A DNA stretch of 64,000 bases from Brucella cytisi. Lineage in GTDB: Bacteria; Pseudomonadota; Alphaproteobacteria; Rhizobiales; Rhizobiaceae. The stretch is taken from NCBI GenBank assembly GCA_012103075.1, contig JAAVLQ010000002.1, forward strand, positions 823,001 through 887,000, given 5' to 3'. Positions 32,951 to 44,070 of this stretch are shown here, one piece after another (the stretch's first letter is position 1; every line of letters begins with the position of its first letter). Both the position numbers and the translations under genes were made by a program. The notes below the pieces were generated by a model. The model was not told the DNA's origin. It searched no databases and saw only the letters and a list, made by a program, of their open reading frames with translations.

Positions 32951-35900
32951 ATGCCCGTTTTCAGCAAACTAGGTCTCAAGTCCTCCAGCGCGCTCGGGGC
33001 AAATCGTCATATCGTGATCGACGGCGTTGCCGACGGTTACGAGGCGTTCTGTCTTATTCGTCTGGCGGAAGAGATCGGCGAACGCGGGCCGATTATGTAT
33101 ATCGTGCGGGACGGGCAACGCATTGCCGATCTGGAGCAGGTCTTGAGTTTCGTGGCGCCGGATATGCCGGTTCTGCATCTGCCTGCTTGGGACTGCTTGC
33201 CTTATGACCGCGTATCGCCCGGCGCAGACGCATCGGCACGTCGGCTCGCCGCACTCAGTGCGCTGTCCCAGCTTAAAAGGCACCGCATCCGGCCATCATT
33301 CTCACCACAGCCAATGCCGTTCTGCAAAAGCTGCCGCCGGAAACAGCGATCGCCGAACAGGTGATTTCGGCGCGTCCCGGCAACCAGCTGGATATGAACG
33401 ATCTGGCATCCCGGCTGGAGCGCAACGGTTTCGAACGTGTTTCCACCGTGCGTGACATCGGCGAATTTGCCGTTCGTGGTGGTATTCTCGATCTTTATGC
33501 ACCCGGCGCGGAAGAGCCGTTGCGGCTTGATTTCTTTGGCGACACACTGGAATCGATCCGCGCTTTCAATCCGGCTTCGCAGCGTACCACGGGCACACGC
33601 AAGGAGTTCGTGCTCCAGCCGATGAGCGAAATCACGCTTTCGCCGGACATGATCAGCCGTTTCCGCAAGAATTACGTCGCGATGTTCGGTGCGCCGCAGC
33701 GCGATGACGCGCTTTATCAGGCGATCAGTGAAGGTCGTCGCTTTGCGGGCATGGAACATTGGTTGCCGCTTTTCTACGACAAGCTTGATACCGTCTTCGA
33801 CCATGCGGGCAATATGCCGGTGGTTTTCGATCATCTGGTGCATGAAGCGCTGACCGAGCGCCACACAATGGTTGTCGATCACTACGAAGCGCGGCTGAGG
33901 CAGGCCGAAGGCAAGGAGCCGGGCAGTGATGCCGTGCCTTACAAGCCGGTCAAGCCGGAAGCGCTTTATTTAACCCCGTCAGAGGTCGAGAAGCACGCTG
34001 AGGCCGGAGGTATGCGCATTGACCTGACGCCATTCGGTGCGCCGGAGGTTACGGGACGGACGATTATTCATGCCGATGTGCACAAGGGCCGCAGTTTTGC
34101 CGAGGAGCGCGCCGCTACCGACGTGAACCTGTTCGAAGCGGTGGTGAAGCATATTGCCGAACTGCGTGCAGCGGGCAAGAAAGTGCTGGTTGCTGCCCGG
34201 ACCGAAGGTTCTCTCGACCGTCTTTTGCAGGTCCTTGATGAACATGGGCTGGAAAAGATCGAGTCGGTTGACCGGCTTTCTACCGTCAAAGCGCTATCGC
34301 GTGACAAGGTAACGGCGGCTGTGCTGGCCGTCGAGAGCGGATTCGACGCGGGCGATCTCGTCATCGTGGCCGAGCAGGATATTCTGGGCGACCGTCTTAT
34401 CCGCCGTTCCAAGCGCCGCAAGCGCGATCAGGATTTCATCTCGGAAGTTGCCTCGCTAAACGCTGGCGATATTGTCGTCCATGTCGATCACGGTATCGGT
34501 CGCTTCATTGGCCTCAAGACCATTACCGCCGCAGGCGCTCCGCATGACTGTCTTGAAATCCATTATGCGGGTGATGACCGGCTGTTTCTGCCGGTCGAAA
34601 ATATCGAGCTGCTCTCGCGCTATGGTTCAGAAGGCTCCGATGCGGTTCTCGACAAGCTTGGCGGTGGCGCATGGCAGATGCGCAAGGCCAAGCTCAAGAA
34701 ACGCCTGCTTGAGATTGCCGGGCATCTGATCCAGATCGCTGCCGAACGGCAGATGCGCGGTGCGCCGGTGATGACGCCGCCAGATGGTCTCTATGCCGAA
34801 TTTTCTGCTCGCTTCCCTATGATGAAACCGACGACCAGCTGACGGCAATCGAGTCCGTGGCGGACGATCTGGCCGCTGGCAAGCCGATGGATCGCCTGAT
34901 CTGCGGTGATGTCGGCTTCGGCAAGACGGAAGTAGCCCTGCGCGCTGCCTTCATTGCGGCAATGAGTGGCGTTCAAGTGGCGATAGTCGTGCCGACGACG
35001 CTCCTCTCGCGCCAGCATTTCAAGACCTTCTCGAAGCGCTTCCATGGCCTACCCATTAATCTTGCCCATGCTTCACGGCTCGTGGGCACGAAGGAACTTA
35101 CGGCTGCGAAGAAGGGACTGGAAGACGGGACCGTCGATATTGTCGTCGGCACGCATGCGTTGCTCGGCAACTCGATCAAGTTCAAGAATCTCGGTCTGCT
35201 CATCATCGATGAAGAGCAGCATTTTGGCGTCAAGCACAAGGAGCGGCTGAAGGAACTGAAGTCGGACGTGCATGTGCTGACATTGTCCGCCACGCCGATC
35301 CCGCGCACTTTGCAGCTTGCGCTAACCGGCGTGCGCGAACTGTCGCTCATCACCACGCCACCCGTCGACCGTATGGCGGTGCGCACCTTCGTCTCACCGT
35401 TCGATCCGCTCGTCATTCGCGAGACCCTTTTGCGCGAACGCTATCGCGGCGGCCAGAGTTTCTACGTCTGCCCGCGCATTTCCGATCTTGGCGAGATAGA
35501 GGAGTTCCTGAAAACGCACGTGCCCGAACTGAAAGTGGCCGTGGCCCACGGCCAGATGGCGCCGGGCGTGCTGGATGACATCATGAACGCCTTCTATGAC
35601 GGCCAGTATGATGTGCTTCTGTCCACGACCATTGTGGAATCCGGTCTCGATATTCCTACGGCCAACACGATGATCGTGCACCGCGCCGATATGTTCGGTC
35701 TGGCACAGCTCTACCAGCTGCGCGGTCGTGTTGGTCGCTCGAAGCAGCGCGCTTTCGCGCTGTTCACCCTTCCGGCAGGTAAGATGCTGACGCAGATGGC
35801 GGAACGTCGCCTTAAGGTTCTACAGTCGCTCGACACGCTGGGCGCAGGCTTCCAGCTTGCCAGCCACGATATGGATATTCGCGGGGCAGGCAATCTGCTC

Positions 35901-36461
35901 GGCGAGGAGCAATCAGGCCATATCAAGGAAGTTGGCTTCGAACTTTACCAGCAGATGCTGGAAGAGGCAGTGGCCACGCTCAAGGGTGTGGGTGAAGTTG
36001 AAGATAGCCAGTGGTCGCCACAGATTGCCATCGGCACGGCTGTGATGATCCCCGAAGCCTATGTGCCTGACTTGCAGCTGCGTCTTGGCCTTTATCGCCG
36101 TCTCGCCGATCTGGAAGAGCCACAGGATATTGACGCATTTGGTGCGGAACTCATCGACCGGTTTGGTCCGATGCCGGATGAAGTGCAGCACCTGCTCAAG
36201 ATCGTCTACATCAAGGCACTCTGCCGCCGTGCGAATGTCGAGAAGCTCGATGCCGGTCCGAAGGGCGTGGTCATCCAGTTCCGTCATGCGACGTTCAACA
36301 ACCCGGTCGGTCTGGTGAAATTGATCGGCGAGCAAGGGTCCATGGCCAAGATCAGGCCGGATCAGAGCATCGTTTTCATCCGCGACTGGCCGACACCGGA
36401 GAAACGTCTCAATGGTTCCGCCGTCATCATGACGCAACTGGCGAAGATCGCGGCGGGTTAA
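32951..36461 (+). CDS. mfd: Transcription-repair coupling factor Mfd (two frameshifts)
   Basis: Displaces stalled RNA polymerase and recruits UvrA. The N-terminal UvrB-like module includes VLHLPAWDCLPYDRVSPGA. The CarD-like RNAP-interaction domain has DIVVHVDHGIGRFIGLKTI and the translocase has GDVGFGKTEVALRA, IIDEEQHFGVKHKE and QLRGRVGRSKQRAFALF. One G is missing near 33280 (LKRAPHPAI restored) and one C near 34816 (ARFPYDETDDQ restored). Corrected length is about 1170 aa, the family size. Confidence 0.95.
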
Positions 36462-36479
36462 CCCGCCGCTTCGCGTCTT

Positions 36480-37155
36480 TTAGCGATCTTCAGAAATCCC
36501 CGGCTCAAAGCCTTCAGCCGTCTGGCGAATAGCGTCAGCAAGGACATCTGCCGTCTGAGCGCCCATGACGGCATATTTCTGATCTATGATGAAGCATGGT
36601 ACGCCGCGCACGCCGATGCGGCTGGCGGTATCGATCTCCTCACGAATCGTTGCCTTGTCTGCCTCACTTTGCAGGAGCCGGGCGACCACTTCGGCATCCA
36701 TGCCGACGCTTGCCGCAGCATCAACCAGCACTTCGTGGTCGCCGATATCCTGTCCCTGCTCGAAATAGAGCGAGAACAACATACCGACCATCCGGTCCTG
36801 CGTATCGGGTGCAGCCTGTGCTGCCCAATGGATGACGCGATGGGCGTCGAGAGTATTTGGTGCGCGGGCGATGGCGTCGAAATCGAAGACGATGCCGTTT
36901 TCCTCTCCAAGCTGCGTCAGCTGCTTGTGGATGTCATCAATCTTTCCGCCGGTGCCGAATTTCTCGCGCATGTAGGTCTGGCGATCCTTTTGCCTGCGGA
37001 GGCAGGGTAGGGTCGAGCTGAAAGGGACGCCAGCGAACTTCCGCCTCCACATCTGGCACCATGGCAAGTGCCGCCTCAAGGCGCTTGCGCCCCAGAAAGC
37101 ACCAAGGGCAGACGACGTCGGACACGACATCGATAGTTATCTTTCTGGTGGCCAT
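36480..37155 (-). CDS. DsbA-family FrnE-like oxidoreductase (one frameshift)
   Basis: Thioredoxin-fold oxidoreductase of the DsbA/FrnE group. The N-terminus is ITIDVVSDVVCPWCFLGRKRLEAAL with a CPWC redox motif at about residues 15-18. A helical insertion domain follows, and a cis-Pro loop is in IGVRGVPCFIIDQKYAVMGAQ. No signal peptide is seen, so it is likely cytoplasmic. The shift lies near 36990, between LPPQ and DRQTYMREKFG. Corrected length about 225 aa, typical of the group. Substrate unknown. Confidence 0.88.
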
Positions 37156-37255
37156 GGCAATGTCTCCATACGAGAACCAGAGGCGTGGCCTCCGGTTGAA
37201 TATTCATCATATATTGGGTGCATGTAGGGCGAATTACATCAACGTTAAAGCCCGA

Positions 37256-39103
37256 TCATGGCTTTGCGCGCCACCAAGTCGGTAGTTGATAGCCATAGAG
37301 CGAAGTCTTCTTTGGATGCTCGATGCGATCCCAGCGCGCTACCCACTGATAGGGCAGGTGGTAAAGCGGAATGTAGTAATCCCCGGAGATAAGCACACGA
37401 TCAAGTGCGCGGACCGCACTCACGAAATCGGCGCGGCTTCTTGCCGCCAGCAGCGCTTCAATCATCGCATCTACTGCCGGATCGGCAACACCCGGATAGT
37501 TGAAACTTCCCTGAACGTCACGCGAAGCTGCTCCCCAGCGCATCCATTGTTCGTTACCGGTGAAAGCGATCCGGTCAGCGCCCCGAGAATCATGTCGTAG
37601 TCGAATGTCTGGAGGCGCTGTTGATATTGGGCATCGTCCACCGTGCGTATTTCGATCGTGATGCCCAGTCGCGCGAGATTACGTTTGTAGGCCAGCGCGA
37701 CTTTTTCCTCGTCGGGCGAGCGCGTCATGATCTCAAATTTGAGCGGTTTGCCGGAGAGATCGACGGCGAGGCCGTGTTCAAATTGGAAACCGGCTTCAGT
37801 CAGCAGATCATAGGCTTTCTTTGCAGGCGTCCGGTCATGACCGCTGCCGTCCGTTACCGGTGGGTGCCAATTACCGTTCATGACATCGTCGCGAACCGCT
37901 TCGGGGAATGGTTTCAGCAACTGCTTCTCTTGTTCATCGGCAGGCTTGCCGACGGAGGAAAGCTCCGATCCTTCCCAAAAACTCTGCGTGCGGCGGTACT
38001 GATCGGCGAAAAGGTTGCGGTTAGCCCATTCGAAGTCGAACAGCAATCCCAGAGCCTGCCGGACACGACGGTCGGCGAAAATCGGACGGCGCCTGTTGAA
38101 CACGAAGCCGAACATGTTGGCTGGCGTGCCTTTTTCAAAGCTGTCCTTGATGACACGGCCCTGTTTTACAGCCGGGAAATCATAAAGCTTCTCCCATCGA
38201 GTAGGGTTTGCCTCGATGAAGACATCCAGCAGCCCCTTCTTGAAAGACTCAAACAGGGATGTCTCGTTTCGGTAATATTCGATCGTCAACGTATCGAAGT
38301 TATTGAGACCGCGCTGCGACGGCAGATCCTTGCCCCAATAGTCAGGGTTGCGCTTGTAGATAATACGCTGGCCGGGCTGCACGCCGGACACTAGATACGG
38401 GCCGCTGCCGACAGGCGGTTTCAGGGATGAATTGCCGAAGGTTTCGCGATCAATGGCGTGCTTTGGCAGCACGGGCATCGATGAGGCGATCAGCATCGGA
38501 AATTCGCGATCCGACTTGTCGTTGAAAGTAAAGCGAACGGAGCGCTCCCCGTTTTTCGATCTTCTCGACCCGACTCATCCGGTTGTTGTAGGGAGGGCGT
38601 CCCTTTTCCGTCAGAATGTCATAGGTGAAGAGAATGTCGTCCACCGTCACCGGCTGGCCGTCCGACCATTTTGCTTTCGGGTTCAGGGTGAATTCGACCC
38701 ATTTGCGGTCCGGATCAACCACAACCTTTTCAGCAAGCAGGCCGTAAAGGGTGAAGGGTTCGTCCCGCGAGCGCTGCATGAGCGTTTCATAAACCAGATT
38801 TCCAAGGTCGACATCCCCGAACAGGCCGCGCGCTGTCGTACGCATGCTTTTCAGCACAAATGGGTTGAGACTGTCGAAAGTGCCGACAACGCCCATTGTG
38901 ATGGCGCCGCCCTTCGGGGCGTCGGCATTTGCATAGGGGAAATGGGTGAAGTCAGCCGGCAGCGCCACATCTCCATGCATGGAGAGCGCATAGTCCGACT
39001 GTGCTTCGGCTATCGCCTGCGCCGGCAGCACGCCGACGACAGCTCCGGTAAGGCTCCCAAGAACCACTTTGCGGAGAAAGGCAATCAATCCGTTCAACTT
39101 CAA
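37256..39103 (-). CDS. Extracellular solute-binding protein family 5, YejA-like (frameshifted)
   Basis: Periplasmic peptide-binding protein for an ABC importer. It has a signal peptide (VVLGSLTGAVVGVLPAQAIAEA), FDSLNPFVLKS near the N-terminus, YETLMQRSRDEPFTLYGLLAE, KPPVGSGPYLVSG and NYPGVADPAVDAMIEALLAA near the end. Shifts near 38545 and 37585 split it. Corrected length about 615 aa, close to YejA. No permease or ATPase genes flank it, so it must work with a transporter encoded elsewhere. Confidence 0.85.
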
Positions 39104-39452
39104 TCGTCCATTGTAAATAAGTTTGATGGTCGCCGCCGGGAAGCGTCGATTCGGAACCGAAAACTAGCATGATCGTACATTAAGTGCGGAATTAGGGCGT
39201 GTCCGTCACGCGACAGTAGGGGCTAAAATAAAGATTTTGGCGGATTCCGGGCATGGAATGTCGAAACTCATCTGGATTCATACCCCTAGTCGTTGTAACA
39301 CGGCTCCGGATTGGGCCCGGACAGGGTCCAAATGGGGCTAAAATCCCCAAGGTCACGCTGTTGCCGCATTTTAAAACCAGTGACGGTCTATCGCTGACTT
39401 ATAATACAGAACGGGAACTATAGATCAGAGCGTTGAAAGGAACCTGTTGATC
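39104..39452. other. Divergent intergenic region SBP / ialB
   Basis: 349 bp, no gene. TATAAT at 39400-39405 is a candidate -10 for ialB, about 48 bases before its ATG; no clear -35 is visible. A GC-rich imperfect repeat (GGATTGGGCCCGGACAGGGTCC) occurs near 39310-39332. Confidence 0.4.
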
Positions 39453-40072
39453 ATGTCCAGCACTAAGACAATCGCTGCCGCATCTGCCATTGCTGGCGCG
39501 TTCGCCCTGCTTGCCTCCGCGACGATGCCTGCATCGGCACAGCAGCCGCCACACAGGGCTGGTTCAAGGTTTGCTCGAAGCAGGAAGACAATGACATCTG
39601 CAACACGCAGAACATCGTCACTGCAGATTCCGGCCAGCTCCTGACCGCCGTCAACCTCATCGAGATCAAGGGCAAGATCAACCGCAAGATCTTTCAGGTG
39701 ACCGTTCCTATTGGTCGTCTGATTCCTGCCGGCGTTGGCCTCCAGATCGACAACAACAAGCCGGTCAAGCTTGAATACGGCATCTGCTTCCCAGATCGCT
39801 GCATCGCAGAAGCTCCGCTGACCGACGATCTCATTAATGCGCTCAAGAAGGGCGGCAAGCTGACCCTGACTTCGGTCAACTATCAGAACAAGCCGAACCC
39901 GATTCCGGTTGCACTCACCGGCTTCTCTGGCGCTCTGACCGGCCCGGCTCTCAAGCAGTCGGAACTGGAAGAACGCCAGAAGGAACTTCAGGACGCCGTC
40001 CAGAAGCGCCAGAAGGATTTCGAAGCCAAGATGAAGGCTGAACAGGACAAGGCAAAGGGCGCAGCCAACTAA
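39453..40072 (+). CDS. ialB: Invasion-associated locus B (IalB) family protein (one frameshift)
   Basis: Exported protein of the IalB family, first linked to erythrocyte invasion in Bartonella and widespread in Rhizobiales. A signal peptide (ASAIAGAFALLASATMPASA) is followed by TQGWFKVCSKQEDNDICNTQ, FQVTVPIGRLIPAGVGLQID and YGICFPDRCIAEAPL. The conserved Cys residues likely form disulfides. The tail is a charged coiled coil (EERQKELQDAVQKRQKDFEA). The shift lies near 39550 in CCGCCACAC. ATG 39453 follows AAAGGAAC. Confidence 0.88.
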
Positions 40073-40097
40073 GCTGCTGTCTGTCCAGTGTGTTATG

Positions 40098-40126
40098 AAA
40101 AAGGGGCGCTTTGAGCGCCCCTTTTT
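40098..40126 (+). terminator. Intrinsic terminator after ialB
   Basis: AAAAAGGGGCGC-TTTGA-GCGCCCCTTTTT, a near-perfect stem with a 3' T-tract. A- and T-tracts on both sides could also serve the convergent hspQ. Confidence 0.92.
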
Positions 40127-40155
40127 GAACCATCACTTTAGAAGATAGTGCTATA

Positions 40156-40495
40156 TTAGTTAGAATGTTGCGACTTTACGCGATAGGAACCATTGTCCTG
40201 TCGATCAAACATCTCCTCGATCTGAGGATGGCGCAAAGGCTCGCCGCTTAAATCCGGCACCGTGGTTCTGCTCCGATACATAGGCGACATATTCGGATTC
40301 CGCGTTTTCCGCGAGCAGATGGTAAAACGGCTGGTCGCGATGCGGGCGCGCTTCTTCCGGAATGGACTCATACCATTCCTCCGTATTTGCAAATTCGGGG
40401 TCTACGTCAAAGATAACCCCGCGGAAGGGGAATAGCCGGTGCTTGACGACCTGACCGATCTGAAATTTCGCGTGCTTTATCTGTGTCATACCCAT
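40156..40495 (-). CDS. hspQ: Heat-shock protein HspQ / YccV-like (one frameshift)
   Basis: HspQ (hemimethylated-DNA-binding YccV domain), a specificity factor for Lon and a DnaA modulator in enterics. The fold is visible in AKFQIGQVVKHRLFPFRGVIFDVDPEF and RPHRDQPFYHLLAENAESEYVAYVSEQN. The frame then shifts near 40262 to read VPDLSGEPLRHPQIEEMFD. Corrected length about 112 aa. Start is ATG 40495 or 40489. Confidence 0.88.
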
Positions 40496-40587
40496 GCAAC
40501 ACTATGTAGTTCACCGCGTGACAAATTAAAGTCGGCGGTAACCGGCAATTCTGTCTGTTCGATGTCTCGGATGGTCCGAAAATCAAA

Positions 40588-41830
40588 TTAGCTGGAACGT
40601 TTGCCGTCGCTTCGGTGTGGAAGGCTTGGCAGTTTCGGTAGCAGATGCGAGAAACCGCTGCCGGGACGAAGCCCTTCACGCATGAAGAATGCGCGCAGCG
40701 GTGCGAATGAGCGGAGCATTTCCAATCCCACTCCACGCACGATCTGCGCCGGAAGCATGCCGGAGAGAAGCGAACGATTGAGCGCATCGACAGAGCCGGT
40801 GCGGGCTAGAATATCCGGACGTCTTGCGCGGTCATAGGCGCGAATGACCCGATCTGAGCCCGGGTCGACAGGATCGCTTTCGATAGCCGTGACCAGCGTT
40901 TCGACATCGCGGGAACCCAGATTGAGGCCTTGTGCGCCAATCGGTGGAAACACATGCGCGGCTTCACCAATCAGGATCGTGCGCTTGGCTGCAAAGACAT
41001 GGGGCACGAGGCCGGAAAAGGGCCGGGCTTGCGGCTTGATCTCGAGGTTAATCTTGCCCAGCATGGACTGCATCATGTCTTCGATACGCTGAGCGAGCGT
41101 GGCTTCGTCAAGCGCAAGCAATGCTTCGGCGCGACCGGGATTGACCACCCAGACGAGGCTTGAGCGTTTGCCTTTCAACGGCACTTGAGTGAAAGGGCCT
41201 TCTTCGGTGTGGAACTCCGTCGAAATATTCTCGTGGTCGACGCTATGCGAGAAGGAAAGCACGACGGCTGTTTGCGGATAGCTCCAGCGGCGTGTGCGGA
41301 TGCCTGCCGCTTCGCGGGCCATCGAATTGCGCCCGTCGGCTGCCACGACCAGCCGCGTATGCAGTGTGTCACCACCTGAAAGCGTGATGGTTACGTGGTC
41401 ACCATTGTGGCGGTACTCGATGACGGAGGCATTGATGCGCTGGATATTCGGATTGCGGGAAACGGCTTCAGCCAGCTTCTCGTTCAAAACGGCATTGGGG
41501 ATATTGTAGCCGAACGCAGTCTCATCGATTTCGCCCGCACGGAAGGTGACGACAGGGCTTCTCACGAGGCGCCGCGTCGCGTCGACAATGCGCATGGAAG
41601 CGAGGGGGCTGCTTCCGGCTCGATATCCGACCAGACGTGCAGTCCTTCCAACAGTCTGATGGCAGGCATCATGAGTGCGGTGGTGCGGCGGTCCCCTTAT
41701 CGGTCTCCGGTCCAAGCAACACGGTGCGATAGCCTTTTGCGCCAAGCGCCAGCGCTGCCATCATCCCGGCAGGCCCGCTGCCGCTAATGACAATGTCAGT
41801 GAGAGGCTTGTTCACAACAAGATCGTTCAT
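40588..41830 (-). CDS. UbiH/COQ6-family FAD monooxygenase (two frameshifts)
   Basis: Flavin hydroxylase of the ubiquinone-synthesis family. The N-terminal dinucleotide motif is DIVISGSGPAGMMAALALGA. It also has RLVVAADGRNSMAREAAGI (DG motif), and the FAD-ribityl motif RTILIGEAAHVFPPIGAQGLNLGSRD. Shifts near 41690 and 41600 interrupt the first third. Corrected length about 413 aa. Which ring hydroxylation it catalyses (C5, C1 or C6) cannot be decided from sequence alone. Confidence 0.88.
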
Positions 41831-42179
41831 CGTGTTTCATCCCCGGTCCGACAGTGCAGACCTCGTGACCGTTCGCTATGCATATCGCATTGTCTGATGA
41901 TTCCAGACGGATGCGTTTGAGCTGCACTTAAACCGAATTGCAGGCAAAAGACCATTCTTCCGTGGGATTATGGCGGATTTGCCTCACGCCTTACTTGCTC
42001 TTTTGTGCTTATTCAGGGAAAGCTGCTGCAGGATCATGGCTTTTCCCGGGGAGAAGCTATTCAACGATCTTGAGGGTTGGGGACGTCAGTTTGTTTGGTG
42101 TACGCGTTCCCCGTTTGATGAAATGTACTCGCTGCCTTGGGGAATGTCTTGGGCGGGATATGCGCGGCGACAAACTGAA
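41831..42179. other. Divergent intergenic region ubiH / pcs
   Basis: 349 bp. An open frame from 41970 runs in frame into pcs (its ATG at 42180), but the upstream codons show no resemblance to the Pcs N-terminus known to me. I treat it as untranslated leader. No repeat or RNA motif seen. Confidence 0.4.
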
Positions 42180-42984
42180 ATGGCGGACGGCGTGAAAACC
42201 AAACTGACCGGAAAACTCAAAGCCAAAAAGTCACCGCGCCGCAAGCCAAGGCGTTTTCGGTTCATCTTCTGACGGCATCGGGTTCGTTTCTGGCGTTCCT
42301 TTCCATCGTGGCGGCCAGTGATGGGCGCTATACGGCGATGTGGTGGTGGCTGGGGCTGGCGCTTTTCGTCGACGGCATCGATGGCCCCATCGCGCGCAAG
42401 CTTGAAGTCAAATATGTTCTGCCGAACTGGTCTGGCGAGCTTCTCGACAACATCATCGACTATGTCACCTATGTTCTGATACCGGCTTTCGCGCTTTATC
42501 AAAGCGGGTTTATGGGGACTTATCTGTCCTTCATATCCGGCGCGATCATCGTGGTTTCGAGCGCGATCTATTATGCCGATACCGGCATGAAGACGAAGGA
42601 GAACTTCTTCAAGGGGTTCCCGGTCGTCTGGAACATGGTGGTCTTTACGCTTTTCATCGTCAAACCGGGGAGTGGGTCGCCTTCGCAACGGTTGTCGTAT
42701 CGGCAATCCTGTCGTTCCTGCCGATCAATTTCCTGCATCCAGTGCGCGTTGTGCGCCTGCGACCACTTAATCTGACGGTTTTCCTGCTCTGGTGTGCCTT
42801 TGGTGCGGCTGCGCTCTATTATACTCTGGACGCGCCGTTGTGGGTTCGCGTCGGTATCTCCGTGACGGGCCTCTACATCTACTTCATCGGCGCTGTCATG
42901 CAGTTTTTCCCGAGATTGGGGCGGACTGCGACCGTCATCGCGGCTGAAAAAGCCGCTGCCGCAAAAAAGAGTGGAGAAGCATGA
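42180..42984 (+). CDS. pcs: Phosphatidylcholine synthase Pcs (two frameshifts)
   Basis: Condenses choline with CDP-diacylglycerol to phosphatidylcholine, the rhizobial one-step route important for host interaction. The CDP-alcohol phosphotransferase motif is present: LFVDGIDGPIARKLEVK...NWSGELLDNIIDY (DGxDGxxAR...GxxxDxxxD). About eight membrane segments are expected. One A is missing in the A5 run near 42227 and one G near 42668. Corrected length about 260 aa. The start is ATG 42180 or GTG 42192. The stop overlaps the next start (ATGATGA). Confidence 0.93.
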
Positions 42985-43960
42985 TGATCAATGCCATTCG
43001 CGTCCATCAGACCGGTGGGCCGGAAGTCATGAAGTATGAACAGATCGAGATAGGCGAACCCGGTCCGGGCGAGGCAAAAGTGCGCCATGAAGCCGTCGGT
43101 CTGAACTTCATCGACGTTTATTTCCGCACCGGGCTTTACAAGGCAGCCCAGATGCCTTTCACGCTCGGCAATGAAGGCGCGGGCACAGTCATTGCGGTTG
43201 GTCCGGGTGTTGAGGGTGTTCGTGTTGGTGACCGTGTTGCCTATGTGGCGACACCGGGCTCCTATGCAGACGAGCGCATTCTGCCAGCGGACCGGCTGGT
43301 CAAGGTTCCGGATAATGTCGATCTGAAAACCGCCGCCTCCATGATGCTGAAAGGCATGACGGCGCAATATCTTCTGCGGCGTACATTCAAGGTGGAGCCG
43401 GGGCAGACGATCCTGTTTCATGCCGCTGCCGGTGGTGTAGGCTTGATTGCCGGACAATGGGCAAAGCATCTTGGCGCCACCGTTCTCGGCACGGCGGGAT
43501 CGGAAGAAAAGATCGCGCTGGCCAGAAAAAGCATGGCTACGACCATGTTATCAATTACCGCACCGAGAACTTTGCCGAAAAGGTGAAGGAACTGACGGGC
43601 GGAGCGGGTGTCGACGTTGTCTATGATTCTGTTGGGCGCGATACCTATATGGGTTCGCTCGACGTGTTGAAGCCGCTTGGCATGTTTGCCTGCTTTGGTC
43701 AGTCATCGGGTGTCATTCCGCCGTTTGATCTCGGCATTCTGGCGCAGAAGGGTTCGCTCTTTGCCACGCGTCCGACGCTGTTTAATTATATCGCCAAGCG
43801 GGCGGACCTCGAAAAGACGGCAGCAGAGCTTTTCGACGTGGTCGGAAGCGGAGCTGTCAAGATTGAGATCAACCAGACCTATGCGCTGAAGGATGCGGGC
43901 AAGGCGCATGAGGATCTGGAAGCCCGCAAGACGACGGGAACCACCATTCTGCTTCCATGA
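42981..43960 (+). CDS. Zinc-independent quinone oxidoreductase (Qor family; one frameshift)
   Basis: NADPH:quinone oxidoreductase of the medium-chain dehydrogenase superfamily. It has AIRVHQTGGPEVMKYEQIEI, the NAD(P) fold FHAAAGGVGLIAGQWAKHLGA and VVYDSVGRDTYMGSLDVLKP. No structural-zinc cysteines are seen. One A is missing in A5 at 43526-43530 (ARKKHGYDHVINY restored). Corrected length 326 aa. It starts within the last codons of pcs (4-bp overlap), so the two are co-transcribed. Confidence 0.9.
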
Positions 43961-44070
43961 TCGGGCTTATGATTGCAGCAGTGTGTATATGTCCACCGCT
44001 GCTTGCTTTTGGGCTTTTCAAGAGCAGAGTTGCTGGATAAGGTCGCTCAAAAATATAATTTTGGGGAACA

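Noticed and set aside
41970-42179. N-terminal extension of Pcs by 70 codons
   Set aside because: Open only by chance; Pcs proteins start near the Lys-rich segment at 42180-42230.
43961-44070. Purine-sensing riboswitch upstream of the nucleoside transporter
   Set aside because: The TATAAT-like AATATAATTTTGG stretch lacks the conserved three-way junction bases.
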